30,274 bases of DNA, taken from positions 34,379 through 64,652 of the forward strand of contig QAXH01006701.1 of the NCBI GenBank assembly GCA_004335635.1. The letters run 5' to 3'. The notes under the pieces were generated by a model. It had not been told where the DNA came from. It saw only the letters and a program-made list of their open reading frames with translations, and made no database searches. The DNA is from Chloromonas sp. AAM2 (taxonomy: Eukaryota > Chlorophyta > Chlorophyceae > Chlamydomonadales > Chlamydomonadaceae). The position numbers and the translations under genes are program-made. Positions 1 through 9,361 of this stretch are shown here, one piece after another (positions within the stretch are counted from its first letter, which is position 1; each line of letters opens with the position of its first letter).

Positions 1-1
1 G

Positions 2-67
2 GCTTCGCCCGGTCCTCACGATTCCGCATATTTGTTCGATCAGTTTATTGACATGATGCGGAAATGA
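2..67 (+). CDS. carA: Carbamoyl-phosphate synthase small subunit, C-terminal end only
   Basis: Only the last 21 codons are in the window; the gene runs off the left edge. The frame starting at base 2 reads ASPGPHDSAYLFDQFIDMMRK and then TGA. The SPGPHDS-x-YLFD-x-F pattern is the usual tail of the glutamine amidotransferase subunit of carbamoyl-phosphate synthase, which hydrolyses glutamine and passes ammonia to CarB. The next gene is carB, in the same direction, which supports the call strongly. The 228 nt between the two genes is unusually long for this pair and holds a hairpin-rich non-coding segment. Confidence 0.85.
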   Translation, partial: ASPGPHDSAYLFDQFIDMMRK

Positions 68-89
68 ACACCGAACAACAAACATCGAA

Positions 90-275
90 AATTGAAATTC
101 TGAACAAAAAAGTCCTCCCTTACGTGAGGTGCCGAGCTGAGCGAATGCGAAGTCAGGCGGAGGGTGTAAGTAGCCATTGGCCTCTGCACTCTCATCATAC
201 AGGAGGCTGAGCCTCCATCAAGCGTTGCGCAGCGGAGCTACGTAACGACTACCAAATTCCAATTAACGAATAACA
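90..275. repeat. Hairpin-rich non-coding segment between carA and carB, probable dispersed repeat
   Basis: The stretch between carA and carB has no credible ORF. It is rich in short inverted repeats, for example GGAGGC-TGA-GCCTCC at 202-216 and a near-palindrome CTTACGTGAG around 119-128. It is also more GC-rich than the AT-rich spacer on either side. This composition resembles the short intergenic repeat debris common in Bacteroidota genomes, but no second copy is present in the window, so the repeat call is an inference. Confidence 0.35.
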
Positions 276-295
276 AATAACCACTCACTAAACAC

Positions 296-3124
296 ATGCC
301 CAGACGCGACGACATCCACAAAATTTTGATTATTGGTTCAGGACCCATTGTTATTGGTCAGGCTTGCGAATTTGACTATTCCGGCTCACAGGCCTGCCGC
401 TCTTTACAGGAAGAAGGATACGAGATCGTACTCATCAACTCGAATCCGGCAACCATCATGACCGATCCTATTATGGCCGATGCGGTGTACATGCTTCCCA
501 TGACCACCGATTCCATCAAAGAAATTGTAGAAAAGGAAAATCCCGATGCCGTACTTCCAACCATGGGTGGTCAAACTGGATTGAATCTCTGCAGGGACCT
601 TGAAAAAGAAAACTACTGGAAAGACCATAACATCAAAGTTATTGGGGTTGATATTGATGCTGTTGAACTGACCGAAGATCGACAGTTATTTCGTGATAAA
701 ATGGAAGAAATCGGTATCGATCAGTGTAAAAGCAGAACCGCAGAATCGCTGCTTGATGCTAAAGAAATCAAAGAAGAACTGGGCGGCCTGCCAATCGTCA
801 TACGTCCTTCCTTTACGATGGGAGGCGCCGGCGGAGGTATTGTCTGGAATGAAGATGAATTTGAGCGAAAAGTGCTGCGTGGACTCGAACTCAGCCCTGT
901 CCACCAGGTACTAATCGAGGAATCTATATTTGGGTGGAAAGAATACGAGCTGGAACTGCTTCGCGATGCCAATGACAACGTGATCATCATCTGTTCCATT
1001 GAGAATATGGATCCGATGGGCGTTCACACCGGAGATTCAGTGACCGTTGCTCCAACGCAAACTCTCACCGATAAACAGCTACAGCACATGCGCGATTCGG
1101 CCATCAAGATGATGCGTTCTATCGGGACTTTTGCAGGTGGCTGTAACGTACAGTTTGCAATGGAACCGGGTACAGACCGACTGGTGGCTATCGAGATCAA
1201 TCCCCGTGTGAGTCGCTCATCGGCACTTGCGTCCAAGGCCACCGGATATCCGATCGCAAAAGTGGCCACTAAACTGGCCGTGGGTTATACGCTTGATGAA
1301 CTGAAAAACCAGATCACCGGAACCACCTCTGCCTGCTTTGAACCCAGTATTGATTATGTAGTTTGCAAAATACCCCGCTTCAACTTCGATAAGTTCCCCG
1401 GTGTGGATGAAGAACTGACCACGCAGATGAAAGCGGTTGGAGAAGTAATGTCCATCGGACGAAATTTTCCTGAAGCCCTCAACAAAGCCTGGCAATCACT
1501 GGAGGTTGGTCGCGATGGCTTAGGCGCAGACGGCTACGAAGACTTTGATAGAAAAACGGTTCGCGAGCGATTGCTTAAACCTTACTGGGATCGCTCCATG
1601 CAGATTCGAAATGCCTTTAAGTTAGGCACCTCTGTTGAAGAAATCGCAGACATCACCAAAGTGGATCCATGGTTTCTGCAGCAAATTCGGTATATGGTTT
1701 CTCTGGAAAATCGTACCGAAGGACAGAGTTTAAAAGACATCTCAAAGGATGATTTCTTTGAACTAAAACAAGCCGGATTTTCAGACTCACAAATCGCCTT
1801 CCTGCTCAGCAAAAGCGGAGAAAAAGTAGACGACAAAAACGTACGCGACCGACGAAAGGAACTGGGTATCACTCCTTCATTTAAGATGGTAGATACCTGT
1901 GCCGCAGAATTTCCAGCTCAAACACCTTACTATTATTCAGCTTATGAAGGTGAAAACGAAAGTGAGGTTACCGACAAAGAAAAAGTACTGATCCTGGGAA
2001 GTGGCCCTAACCGCATAGGACAGGGAATTGAGTTTGATTATTCGTGTACCCACGCGGTATTAGCGACGAAAGATATGGGATATGAAGCCATCATGGTGAA
2101 CTGTAATCCCGAAACAGTGTCCACAGATTTTGACTTTGCCGATAAATTATATTTTGAACCGGTGTATTGGGAGCGAGTGCTGGATATCATTGATCATGAA
2201 AAACCAATAGGAGTAATTCTTCAGGTTGGTGGACAAACGGCCCTCAAGCTTGGAAAAAGATTCGTGGAAGAAGGCATTAATATCTTTGGAACCGATTTTG
2301 GAATGATCGATTTTGCAGAAGATCGCGGAGCATTTTCGAAATTTTTGAAAAAACTGGAGATCCCATTCCCCGAATATGGAACTGCCTATGAAGTGGAAGA
2401 AGCCGTTAAGATCGCAAAACGAATTGGCTACCCGGTATTAATTCGCCCAAGTTATGTTCTTGGCGGACAAGGAATGCGGATCGCAGTTAAAGAAGAGGAA
2501 CTGAGAAAATATGTGGCCAATATCCTGAAAACACATCCTGAAAATGCGTTTCTGATCGATAAATATTTAGAACAGGCAATTGAAGTGGATGTGGATTCGG
2601 TTTATGACGGCGAACAACTTCACATTGCCGGAATCATGCAGCATATTGAGCCTGCAGGGGTACACTCGGGCGATTCAACCGCGGTTCTGCCTCCTTATTC
2701 TTTAAGTGATGAAGTCATAAAAACGATAGAAGATCATCAGCAGAAAATTGCTGAGAATATGGAGATCCTTGGCTTTTTGAATGTGCAATACGCGGTTAAA
2801 GACGAGAAAGTGTATGTTCTCGAAGCCAATCCAAGAACCACTCGAACCATCCCCTTCCTGGCTAAAGCCACGCAGCGACCTGAGGCTGCCATCGGGGTAA
2901 AAGTGATGCTTGGTGCCAAGCTCAAAGATTTTGACCTGGAATCAAAACTGAAAAATTGGGCCATCAAAGAACCTGTTTTTCCATTTGATAAATTTCCTGA
3001 AGTGAAGAAAGAGCTTGGGCCAGAAATGAAGTCTACCGGGGAAAGTATTTACTTTGCAAAAGACTTTAACGACGATCACTTTAAAAAACCATACGAGTTT
3101 AAAAGCCTGTATCTGTCTAAATAA
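296..3124 (+). CDS. carB: Carbamoyl-phosphate synthase large subunit, short form without the C-terminal allosteric domain
   Basis: Makes carbamoyl phosphate from bicarbonate, ammonia and two ATP, for pyrimidine and arginine synthesis, in complex with CarA. The two homologous halves are clear: each starts with a nucleotide-binding segment ([14 protein letters not shown] near residue 9, [14 protein letters not shown] near residue 562), each has a GGQT motif ([18 protein letters not shown]), and each has an ATP-grasp core ([13 protein letters not shown] and [13 protein letters not shown]). The protein is 942 residues, against about 1070 in E. coli. It stops right after the second synthase half, so the MGS-like domain that binds UMP and ornithine in E. 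coli is missing. No frameshift is seen before the TAA. Short CarB proteins of this kind are, to my knowledge, common in Bacteroidota. The ATG start fits the family N-terminus; no strong ribosome binding site precedes it. Confidence 0.97.
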   Translation: MPRRDDIHKILIIGSGPIVIGQACEFDYSGSQACRSLQEEGYEIVLINSNPATIMTDPIMADAVYMLPMTTDSIKEIVEKENPDAVLPTMGGQTGLNLCRDLEKENYWKDHNIKVIGVDIDAVELTEDRQLFRDKMEEIGIDQCKSRTAESLLDAKEIKEELGGLPIVIRPSFTMGGAGGGIVWNEDEFERKVLRGLELSPVHQVLIEESIFGWKEYELELLRDANDNVIIICSIENMDPMGVHTGDSVTVAPTQTLTDKQLQHMRDSAIKMMRSIGTFAGGCNVQFAMEPGTDRLVAIEINPRVSRSSALASKATGYPIAKVATKLAVGYTLDELKNQITGTTSACFEPSIDYVVCKIPRFNFDKFPGVDEELTTQMKAVGEVMSIGRNFPEALNKAWQSLEVGRDGLGADGYEDFDRKTVRERLLKPYWDRSMQIRNAFKLGTSVEEIADITKVDPWFLQQIRYMVSLENRTEGQSLKDISKDDFFELKQAGFSDSQIAFLLSKSGEKVDDKNVRDRRKELGITPSFKMVDTCAAEFPAQTPYYYSAYEGENESEVTDKEKVLILGSGPNRIGQGIEFDYSCTHAVLATKDMGYEAIMVNCNPETVSTDFDFADKLYFEPVYWERVLDIIDHEKPIGVILQVGGQTALKLGKRFVEEGINIFGTDFGMIDFAEDRGAFSKFLKKLEIPFPEYGTAYEVEEAVKIAKRIGYPVLIRPSYVLGGQGMRIAVKEEELRKYVANILKTHPENAFLIDKYLEQAIEVDVDSVYDGEQLHIAGIMQHIEPAGVHSGDSTAVLPPYSLSDEVIKTIEDHQQKIAENMEILGFLNVQYAVKDEKVYVLEANPRTTRTIPFLAKATQRPEAAIGVKVMLGAKLKDFDLESKLKNWAIKEPVFPFDKFPEVKKELGPEMKSTGESIYFAKDFNDDHFKKPYEFKSLYLSK

Positions 3125-3240
3125 GAGACTGGAAATACTTTACAAGTATGTATTTTCTCACTCACTATAGAATCTGTGTATCTGATACTTCACATACTTA
3201 GATTTTCATTATAGCAGAATAATGGTTCAACGTTCAATAC

Positions 3241-4524
3241 ATGGATGAAAAGCAAAAAGAATCGACACAGCCAGACTGGTTAAGAAAAGTACAGCAGCAA
3301 AGCTGGGAGCCTGAGTTATTGATCTCTGGCTTAGTCCTATTTGCGCTTTTCCAAATGCCCGATCTTATCGATTCAGCAAGCTCATTTCTAAATCGTAATT
3401 CATCTGAGTTCTTTTCGGATTCTACAGTGAACGAGACGATCGCGGCATTACTAAAGATCTCTGTCTATATACTGATCGTTGGCTTTATCACCCATATCTT
3501 CCTCAGGAGCATATGGGCGGCTTTTGTTGGTCTAAGCTATCTCTACAAAAGTGGTATTAACTTTCAGGCGTTAAATTTTCCTGAATTGTACACCAAAGAT
3601 CAACGACGATCTACCTATGAAGGCCGGGTTAAATCACTGGAAAGGATTTGCAGCGGGTTGTTTTCCCTTAGTTTCATGTTTTTTATGATCGTCCTGGGAC
3701 TGATAAACTTAGGCATAATTCTTTCAATTCTTATTTATATCGTATTCATAATCAATCCTGACTTCCAGTCTTTTGGGATCTTCAACATCATTCCCATGTC
3801 TGGTATTCTGTTTATTTTAGATCTGCTTTCTTTAGGATCACTCCGCCGTATACCTTATTTACGCATTGTTTATTATCCCATTTATAAAGTTGTTCGCATT
3901 ATTATGCTGGCTCCACTTTACGAGGATATTTATTATGGATTTCTGAGTCATAATAAAAAATGGAAATCAGCTATCTTCTCGCTCTGTTTCGCGATTATCT
4001 TTTGCCTTTCTTATGCCGAAATGCGTTTTCCGGGCACCTTCACCGAAAGTTTCAAATTGAGAGTTGAAAGTGATGATCGTGCATTACTATACGAAGGTCA
4101 TTATGAGGATCGCAATAACATCGAAAGTCCGGGGCGCGCAATAATCCCATCTGATATTATACAGCATAATGTACTTCGTGTTTTTGTAGCTCATACCATT
4201 GGTAATGAATCTGAAACTTTCGTTTCCAATTGTATGGATCAACATTCTGACACTGGCATGAAAGGTGATCTACTCAAACTTGAGTGCCTGAACGATCTCT
4301 ACCAGGTTTCGATAAATGATTCTGTTTACAATGAAAAGGGATTATTCCAATACAACAACAGAGTGGGACTAAATGGTATGGTCTACTGGCTTGACATCTC
4401 CAACCTGAACCGTGGAAGTCATATTTTTAAAGCATCTCGCAAAACGGTACGGGAAGATACTTCATATTTTGTGCGTTTTGCTTTAATTGAGTTCTATAAA
4501 GATTCCCCTTCTCTAAACGACTAA
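3241..4524 (+). CDS. Unrecognised integral membrane protein, 427 residues
   Basis: I do not recognise this family. The N-terminal 20 residues are polar, followed by about six hydrophobic segments: roughly residues 26-44, 68-100, 138-170, 180-203, 215-228 and 241-261. After that, residues 265-427 contain no membrane segment and look like a soluble, probably extracytoplasmic, beta-rich domain. Two cysteines, in SNCMDQ and LECLND, lie in that domain and could form a disulfide. The start ATG at 3241 is the first in frame. The gene stands alone between carB and a sensor kinase, with a 116-nt spacer before it and a 369-nt spacer after it, so context gives no hint of function. Confidence 0.8.
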   Translation: MDEKQKESTQPDWLRKVQQQSWEPELLISGLVLFALFQMPDLIDSASSFLNRNSSEFFSDSTVNETIAALLKISVYILIVGFITHIFLRSIWAAFVGLSYLYKSGINFQALNFPELYTKDQRRSTYEGRVKSLERICSGLFSLSFMFFMIVLGLINLGIILSILIYIVFIINPDFQSFGIFNIIPMSGILFILDLLSLGSLRRIPYLRIVYYPIYKVVRIIMLAPLYEDIYYGFLSHNKKWKSAIFSLCFAIIFCLSYAEMRFPGTFTESFKLRVESDDRALLYEGHYEDRNNIESPGRAIIPSDIIQHNVLRVFVAHTIGNESETFVSNCMDQHSDTGMKGDLLKLECLNDLYQVSINDSVYNEKGLFQYNNRVGLNGMVYWLDISNLNRGSHIFKASRKTVREDTSYFVRFALIEFYKDSPSLND

Positions 4525-4713
4525 TCATTGCCATTGTAGCAGCATTGCTGCTGAAATCTCACTTTTTCGCACCTATTCTCGAACAATTTCCTCGTTCTTT
4601 TCGACCTATTATTACGATTGAATTTTTGTGTAAGCAATAAAACAGCTTCAGAACCCCTTCTAACCCAGTTTTATTAGTTAAATATTTTTTAAAAAAAAGT
4701 GTAAGGAATTGCT

Positions 4714-4780
4714 TTTCCAGCCCTCTAACTAAGTGGTTAAGAGAGACCCCTTTTTGGGTTATATCGTGGTACAAATCTAA
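4714..4780 (+). pseudogene. Degenerate tRNA-like remnant (tentative)
   Basis: The string TAACTAAGTGGTTAAGAG at 4727-4744 looks like a tRNA D arm. It is followed by ACCC-CTTTTT-GGGT (4746-4759), resembling an anticodon arm with UUU in the loop, and by GTGGTACAAATC (4765-4776), resembling a T arm with one change from TTCAAATC. However, the D stem pairs only partly, the anticodon loop is 6 nt rather than 7, the T stem pairs at about three of five positions, and there is no complementary acceptor stem. It cannot be a working tRNA. Chance resemblance is possible. It lies just before a strong terminator in the 369-nt spacer after the membrane protein gene; nothing else is seen in that spacer. Confidence 0.22.
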
Positions 4781-4817
4781 CCGTCCTCGTCTTAGTAAAG
4801 ATGAGGACGGTTTTTTT
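4780..4817 (+). terminator. Rho-independent terminator
   Basis: A GC-rich hairpin with arms CCGTCCTC (4781-4788) and GAGGACGG (4803-4810), with TCT/AGA pairs extending it inwards past one mismatch, is followed by seven T (4811-4817). This is a classic intrinsic terminator reading rightwards. It probably ends transcription coming from the membrane protein gene and insulates the sensor kinase at 4894. Confidence 0.8.
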
Positions 4818-4893
4818 GTTTTGGGATGGTTTTTCTATTTAAAAAGAGCTTTATTGCATATTCATTGAACAGGAGAAAAGCAGGTAATACGTT

Positions 4894-7800
4894 ATGCGAC
4901 GGGTGCCAAAAATATTTGAGTTAAACGCCCTTTCAATCACCATTTTCTATCTAATTTTTGCTGCACTCTGGATTCTTCTCTCAGATCAGTTTCTAATCTG
5001 GATTACCAATAACCCTGAACTCATCTCTCGTTACCAAACTTTTAAAGGCCTTTTTTATGTTCTTATTACCGGAGCCTTTCTTTACTACCTGATCAACCTG
5101 AGTAACTCAAAAATTAAGTCACAAAAAAACCGGGTAGATAAATCTCTTGAAGCCACAAAAACTGCTACGTGGTATCTGAACTTAAAAACGGAAAGATTAA
5201 GCTATTCCAGTCACTTTTATACCTTATTTGGGTTTGAGGAGCATCCTTCCCATAGATCCTTAAAAAAGTTTTTGAATACTGTTGATGCAGATGACAAAAA
5301 AATATTATTGGATAACCTCGAAGAAGTCATTGAAGGCAAAAAACAACGGCTAAATCTGGATATAAAAGTGCACTGGAAAGACAAAACCGTTCATTGGTTG
5401 CGCTGCCAAAGTACCACGATCCCGGGAAATGATGATCACCCGCCAACCCTTGCCGGCGTATTGATGGATGTGACAGAACAAAAGGATCTGGAACGAAAAT
5501 ATGCCCGCGAAAAGGAATTGTTTGAGAGCATATTTCAGCATATCCCCGTTATGATAGATGTTAGATCGGCAGGGTTTAGGGTGATAAGGGTTAATGAAGA
5601 GTTTGAACGAAATACTGGCTTTTCTGAGTCAGACCTTCAGGATGAAAACATCATGGAACTAATTTATCCCGATCCTGACGTCCGTAAAAGGGCTAAAAAA
5701 GCTATGAATGATGCCGATGGAAGCTGGCAAGAATTTGAAAGTCTTACAAAGGATGGGGAAAAAAGAACTCAACAATGGGCCAATATCCGGCTTTCGGATG
5801 ATACCATCATTGGAATTGGGCTTGATACTACTGAACTCAAGCATAAAGAACGCGAGCTCAAGGAACTCAATATTCGCTACAAAAATGCTGAACGGATGGC
5901 TAAGCTGGGGCACTGGAAACGGAACCTTAAGAACAATAAATCAGTAGTCTCAACAGGTTTTTATGAAATAGCAGAAATAGACCCAGAAAAAGAAACTATT
6001 TCTTACGATAGCCTTAAATCAATTATTCATCCCGAGGACTGGGAGCATTTCTTAAAGAATATTGATATGGGTATTGAAACCGGAAATAACGACTTTCATT
6101 ATCGGTTGGTTGGCCAAAAGACCGGGAAAATAAAACATATCCGAGAGCTGGGTAAAGTAGAGTTTGATGAACAGGGAGAACCCGTCTCAATTAGTGGTAT
6201 CATTCAAGACGTGACTGAAGCAGTCGAATATCAGGAAAAACTTGAAGAACTCACGATTAGATACCAACGTGCCGAGGAAATTGCTGCATTTGGTCATTGG
6301 GAACGCAACGTACAGACCCATCAGGCTGTTTGGTCGCAAGGCTTTTACAACGCCATTGGCCTTAAACCTGAGGATACGGATACCAGTTACGATTCACTGT
6401 TAAAAATGATCCATCCCGATGACCGTGAAAAATTCGACAATGCTTTTAATGAAGCTCTTGAAACAGGATCCCTGAATGTTCGGTATCGAATGATAAATCC
6501 GGAAACGGGTGAAATCGGGTACTATCAGGAACTGGCTCAAACGGAATATGATAAGGATGGAGAACCACATATTATTAGTGGTACTATTCAGGACCTTACA
6601 GAACGGGAAGAATTTCAGATCAAACTGAAAAACCGGAACGAGTTTATTGAAACCACTCTCGAAAACCTGCCAATAGGTGTAGCCGTAAATCTCATTGACA
6701 GCGGGGAGGCAACCTTGATGAACGCTAAGTTCTCTGACATCTATGGCTGGCCTAAGGAAGACCTCGTAAATGTGGATAGTTTCTTTGAAAAAATCTATCC
6801 CGATGAAAGTTACCGTAAGAAAATGAAGGAAAGGATTACAGCTGATATTGCCTCCGGTAACCCCGACCGCATGAACTGGAGTGGAATAGAGATCACACAA
6901 AAAAACGGAGATAAAAAGATCATCAACGCCAAAAATATTCCCGTCTATGATCAGAACCTGATGATCTCAACCGTGGTAGATATAACAGCTCAGGCTGAGG
7001 CGGAACGTAGATTAGCAGAGTCTGAGCGAAACTACCGGGTCTTATTCCAGGAAAGTCCACAACCCATGTGGATCTATAATCCTGAAAACTATGCTTTTAT
7101 TGAAGTTAATAACGCTGCTATACAACATTATGGATACACGCGTAAAGAATTTCAGGAGATGACCATTTTAGACATACGGCCGAAAAGCGATATTGGCGAC
7201 GTAAAAAATTACATCTCGAACAGGCTGGCAGTTAGTGAAAATCCTAAAAAAGACTGGCGCCATATCAAAAAGAACGGAGACCTTATTTACGTTCAAATCT
7301 CCAGTTCTGAAATATTGTATTTTGGTAATAAATACAGGCTTGTTTTAGCGAATGATATAACAAGACAGCGGAAAGCAGAAGAAATGGTTCTATCCTCTTT
7401 GGTGGAAGGAGAAAATAAAGAACGGGCCCGAATCGCACGAGAGCTTCATGACGGCTTAGGGCAATATCTGGCAGCGGCAAATATGAACTTTGACGCCGTA
7501 AAAAAAGATCTTGACCATTTTGAAAAACGAAGGCAAGAACAGTTCAGTAAAGGCTTGAATCTTCTTAAACATGCGGTCACTGAAACAACCCAAATTTCCA
7601 GGAATTTACTTCCACGTGTTGTAGGGGATTATGGGCTGGTCATGGCAATAGAGTCACTAATAGACAATTATAGCAGTAATACCGATATCGAGATTTCTTA
7701 CTATCACAATGTGGAGGATTTGGACCTTTCCCGTGAAATCGAGCTTAATGTATATCGTATTGCTCAAGAAGCCATTTCCAATGCGGTAAAATACTCAAAA

Positions 7801-8028
7801 GCTTCACAGATTACCGTTCAGCTCATTAAAGATGAACTTGATTTGATTCTCTCAATTGATGATAATGGAATTGGATTTGACCTTGAAAGCTCCGAGTTTC
7901 AGCCTGGGCTGGGCCTTCAAACCATAAAAACGAGAACGGGTGCGCTGGGCGGCGAACTTGAACTTGAAAGTAAACCGGGTAAGGGTACATTTTTACACAT
8001 TTTTGTTCCCCTCCAAGCAACCATTTAA
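4894..8028 (+). CDS. Membrane-anchored multi-PAS sensor histidine kinase (NarL/HisKA_3 type)
   Basis: Two membrane segments near the N-terminus (about residues 13-37 and 51-69) are followed by about six PAS domains (roughly 84-195, 208-318, 326-445, 453-575, 585-705, 710-825), several ending in the PAC-like DVTE or DLTE signature. Next come a HisKA_3 dimerisation domain and a HATPase domain. The phosphoacceptor is His852 in ARELHDGLGQ; the N box is ISNAVKYSKA with Asn963; G1 is DDNGIG (989-994) and G2 is GLGLQTIKTR. PAS 3 and PAS 4 are clear tandem duplicates with a period near 127 residues. The very short N-terminal periplasmic loop suggests the signal is sensed in the cytoplasm or membrane, through the PAS domains. 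The response regulator starts 11 nt downstream and is the likely partner. An AGGAGA at 4871-4876 lies a little far from the start; a weak CAGG lies closer. Confidence 0.93.
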   Translation: MRRVPKIFELNALSITIFYLIFAALWILLSDQFLIWITNNPELISRYQTFKGLFYVLITGAFLYYLINLSNSKIKSQKNRVDKSLEATKTATWYLNLKTERLSYSSHFYTLFGFEEHPSHRSLKKFLNTVDADDKKILLDNLEEVIEGKKQRLNLDIKVHWKDKTVHWLRCQSTTIPGNDDHPPTLAGVLMDVTEQKDLERKYAREKELFESIFQHIPVMIDVRSAGFRVIRVNEEFERNTGFSESDLQDENIMELIYPDPDVRKRAKKAMNDADGSWQEFESLTKDGEKRTQQWANIRLSDDTIIGIGLDTTELKHKERELKELNIRYKNAERMAKLGHWKRNLKNNKSVVSTGFYEIAEIDPEKETISYDSLKSIIHPEDWEHFLKNIDMGIETGNNDFHYRLVGQKTGKIKHIRELGKVEFDEQGEPVSISGIIQDVTEAVEYQEKLEELTIRYQRAEEIAAFGHWERNVQTHQAVWSQGFYNAIGLKPEDTDTSYDSLLKMIHPDDREKFDNAFNEALETGSLNVRYRMINPETGEIGYYQELAQTEYDKDGEPHIISGTIQDLTEREEFQIKLKNRNEFIETTLENLPIGVAVNLIDSGEATLMNAKFSDIYGWPKEDLVNVDSFFEKIYPDESYRKKMKERITADIASGNPDRMNWSGIEITQKNGDKKIINAKNIPVYDQNLMISTVVDITAQAEAERRLAESERNYRVLFQESPQPMWIYNPENYAFIEVNNAAIQHYGYTRKEFQEMTILDIRPKSDIGDVKNYISNRLAVSENPKKDWRHIKKNGDLIYVQISSSEILYFGNKYRLVLANDITRQRKAEEMVLSSLVEGENKERARIARELHDGLGQYLAAANMNFDAVKKDLDHFEKRRQEQFSKGLNLLKHAVTETTQISRNLLPRVVGDYGLVMAIESLIDNYSSNTDIEISYYHNVEDLDLSREIELNVYRIAQEAISNAVKYSKASQITVQLIKDELDLILSIDDNGIGFDLESSEFQPGLGLQTIKTRTGALGGELELESKPGKGTFLHIFVPLQATI

Positions 8029-8039
8029 CCACCATCAAA

Positions 8040-8693
8040 ATGTCGAATATTCGAATTGCCATAGTTGACGATCATGAAATTGTTCGTGACGGCATAAAAA
8101 TCCTGCTTGAAGATGAGCCGGGTATTGATCTTGTATTTGAAGCAGAGAATGGCAAAATAGCCGTTTCACGGTGCCGTTCTACTATTCCTGATTTGGTGAT
8201 AATGGATATCACTATGCCTGAAATGGATGGCATTGAAGCCACCAAAATCATTAAAGACGAAAACTCTGATATCAAAATACTGGCTTTGACGATGCTTAGC
8301 GAAGACCAGCATATTCGCAGAATGATCAAAGCGGGGGCTTCTGGTTATATTCTCAAAAGTTCAGGCAAAGAAGAACTTCTTAAAGCCATACAGAAAATCA
8401 TGAATGGTCAACACTATTTTAGTGATGATGCCACCCAGGCCATCTTGCAAGAATTAGTCAGTCCCGAAGTAAAATCATCTCGCCAAACTGAACAAGTTAA
8501 TATCACCGAACGCGAAATGGAAGTTTTAAAACTGATCGTTGACGAATTTACCAATCAGGAAATTGCAGATAAGCTGTTTGTGAGCGTGAGGACCGTTGAT
8601 GCCCATCGTCGAAATTTATTACAAAAAACCGGTGCAAAAAATACTGCTGGGCTGGTCAAATACGCAATAAATAGTAACTTGTTTGCCAGCTAA
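8040..8693 (+). CDS. LuxR/NarL-family response regulator
   Basis: The receiver domain covers about residues 1-125, with acidic residues Asp10-Asp11, phosphoacceptor Asp56 in VIMDITMP, a conserved Thr in ALTML and Lys in YILKSSG. A LuxR-type helix-turn-helix covers about residues 153-213 (TEREMEVLKL, NQEIADKLFVSVRTV). Phosphotransfer from His852 of the upstream kinase should activate DNA binding. The pair is arranged as an operon, with 11 nt between stop and start. Target genes cannot be read from the window. Its last bases overlap the convergent gene at 8690 by 4 nt. Confidence 0.95.
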   Translation: MSNIRIAIVDDHEIVRDGIKILLEDEPGIDLVFEAENGKIAVSRCRSTIPDLVIMDITMPEMDGIEATKIIKDENSDIKILALTMLSEDQHIRRMIKAGASGYILKSSGKEELLKAIQKIMNGQHYFSDDATQAILQELVSPEVKSSRQTEQVNITEREMEVLKLIVDEFTNQEIADKLFVSVRTVDAHRRNLLQKTGAKNTAGLVKYAINSNLFAS

Positions 8694-9256
8694 AACAAAC
8701 TTGTTTGATCCAGGTCTTCCTTTTGGGCTTGTTCTATTTTTGGTTCATCAGCCGGGGTGTGGGTGGTAAGCATTTCAGGCATAAACCGCTTTTCATAAAT
8801 GCGCCTGGAAATTCCGTGTAAGGCTTTTTCACCCCGAGGGGTGATTCGCAAAAAACCACTTTCATCTTCTTCAAAAAAACCAAATGATCGCAGGTCATTG
8901 ACAATCAGGTAAGCAAGTTTCTCAGTAGCCCCAGATTTTTTTTCAACATATTCACGGTGCGGAGCTTCCTCCTCACTTACATAAACCAAACCCAGTATAT
9001 TTAATTCTACTGGCGTCAATGGAAAACCTTCGGAGCCTTTGGTTAGTAATTGATCCCATGTTTTTTGGGAATAGAATAGACCAAACCACGATTTTGCTTC
9101 CCGCAAAAGAACTCCGCTTTCTGCACAGGCAACATATTGTCCGGCTGGTGCTTTTTTAGGTTCACCCCGTGTCCTAAACAAATTCACCATCGTCGCAAGA
9201 TCCAATTCATGGATGTTCGGCGGATATTTGAAATAAAAATCACTTCGTTTTTGCAT
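8690..9256 (-). CDS. Unrecognised protein with winged-helix-like C-terminal half, 188 residues
   Basis: I do not recognise the family. No signal peptide or membrane segment is visible. The middle (about residues 75-150) alternates helices and a short beta wing, as in winged-helix proteins: LTPVELNILGLVYV, then LAYLIVNDLRSFGFFEE, then GFLRITPRGEKAL. The last of these resembles the wing and final helix of MarR/PadR-like or restriction-associated winged helices. The tail is acidic and probably disordered (EPKIEQAQKEDLDQTSLF). It converges on the response regulator gene, overlapping its end by 4 nt, and lies downstream of the SirB1-like gene on the same strand. A DNA-binding role is a guess from the fold only. 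Confidence 0.7.
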   Translation of the reverse strand: MQKRSDFYFKYPPNIHELDLATMVNLFRTRGEPKKAPAGQYVACAESGVLLREAKSWFGLFYSQKTWDQLLTKGSEGFPLTPVELNILGLVYVSEEEAPHREYVEKKSGATEKLAYLIVNDLRSFGFFEEDESGFLRITPRGEKALHGISRRIYEKRFMPEMLTTHTPADEPKIEQAQKEDLDQTSLF

Positions 9257-9361
9257 GGGCTTTTACCTGACTTTTGCTTTCATAAAAAAGCACTTCAAGA
9301 ATCTACAAAATTTTTTATAAAGCCACGATTTTAACCCTTTTTATGATCGATGGGACTGCTT

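Noticed and set aside
3144..3199. AAGTATGT/ACATACTT inverted repeat after carB
   Set aside because: It is only 8 bp with a 40-nt spacer in AT-rich DNA and has no T run, so it is not convincing as a terminator or operator.
4559..4774. 71-codon minus-strand frame in the spacer after the membrane protein
   Set aside because: Composition is low-complexity, it runs antisense across the tRNA-like remnant, and it has no ribosome site or recognisable motif.
6400..6900. 166-codon open frame on the minus strand inside the PAS kinase gene
   Set aside because: It is the mirror of a well-supported PAS domain coding region, has no family motif, no start signal, and is disproved by strong domain evidence on the other strand.
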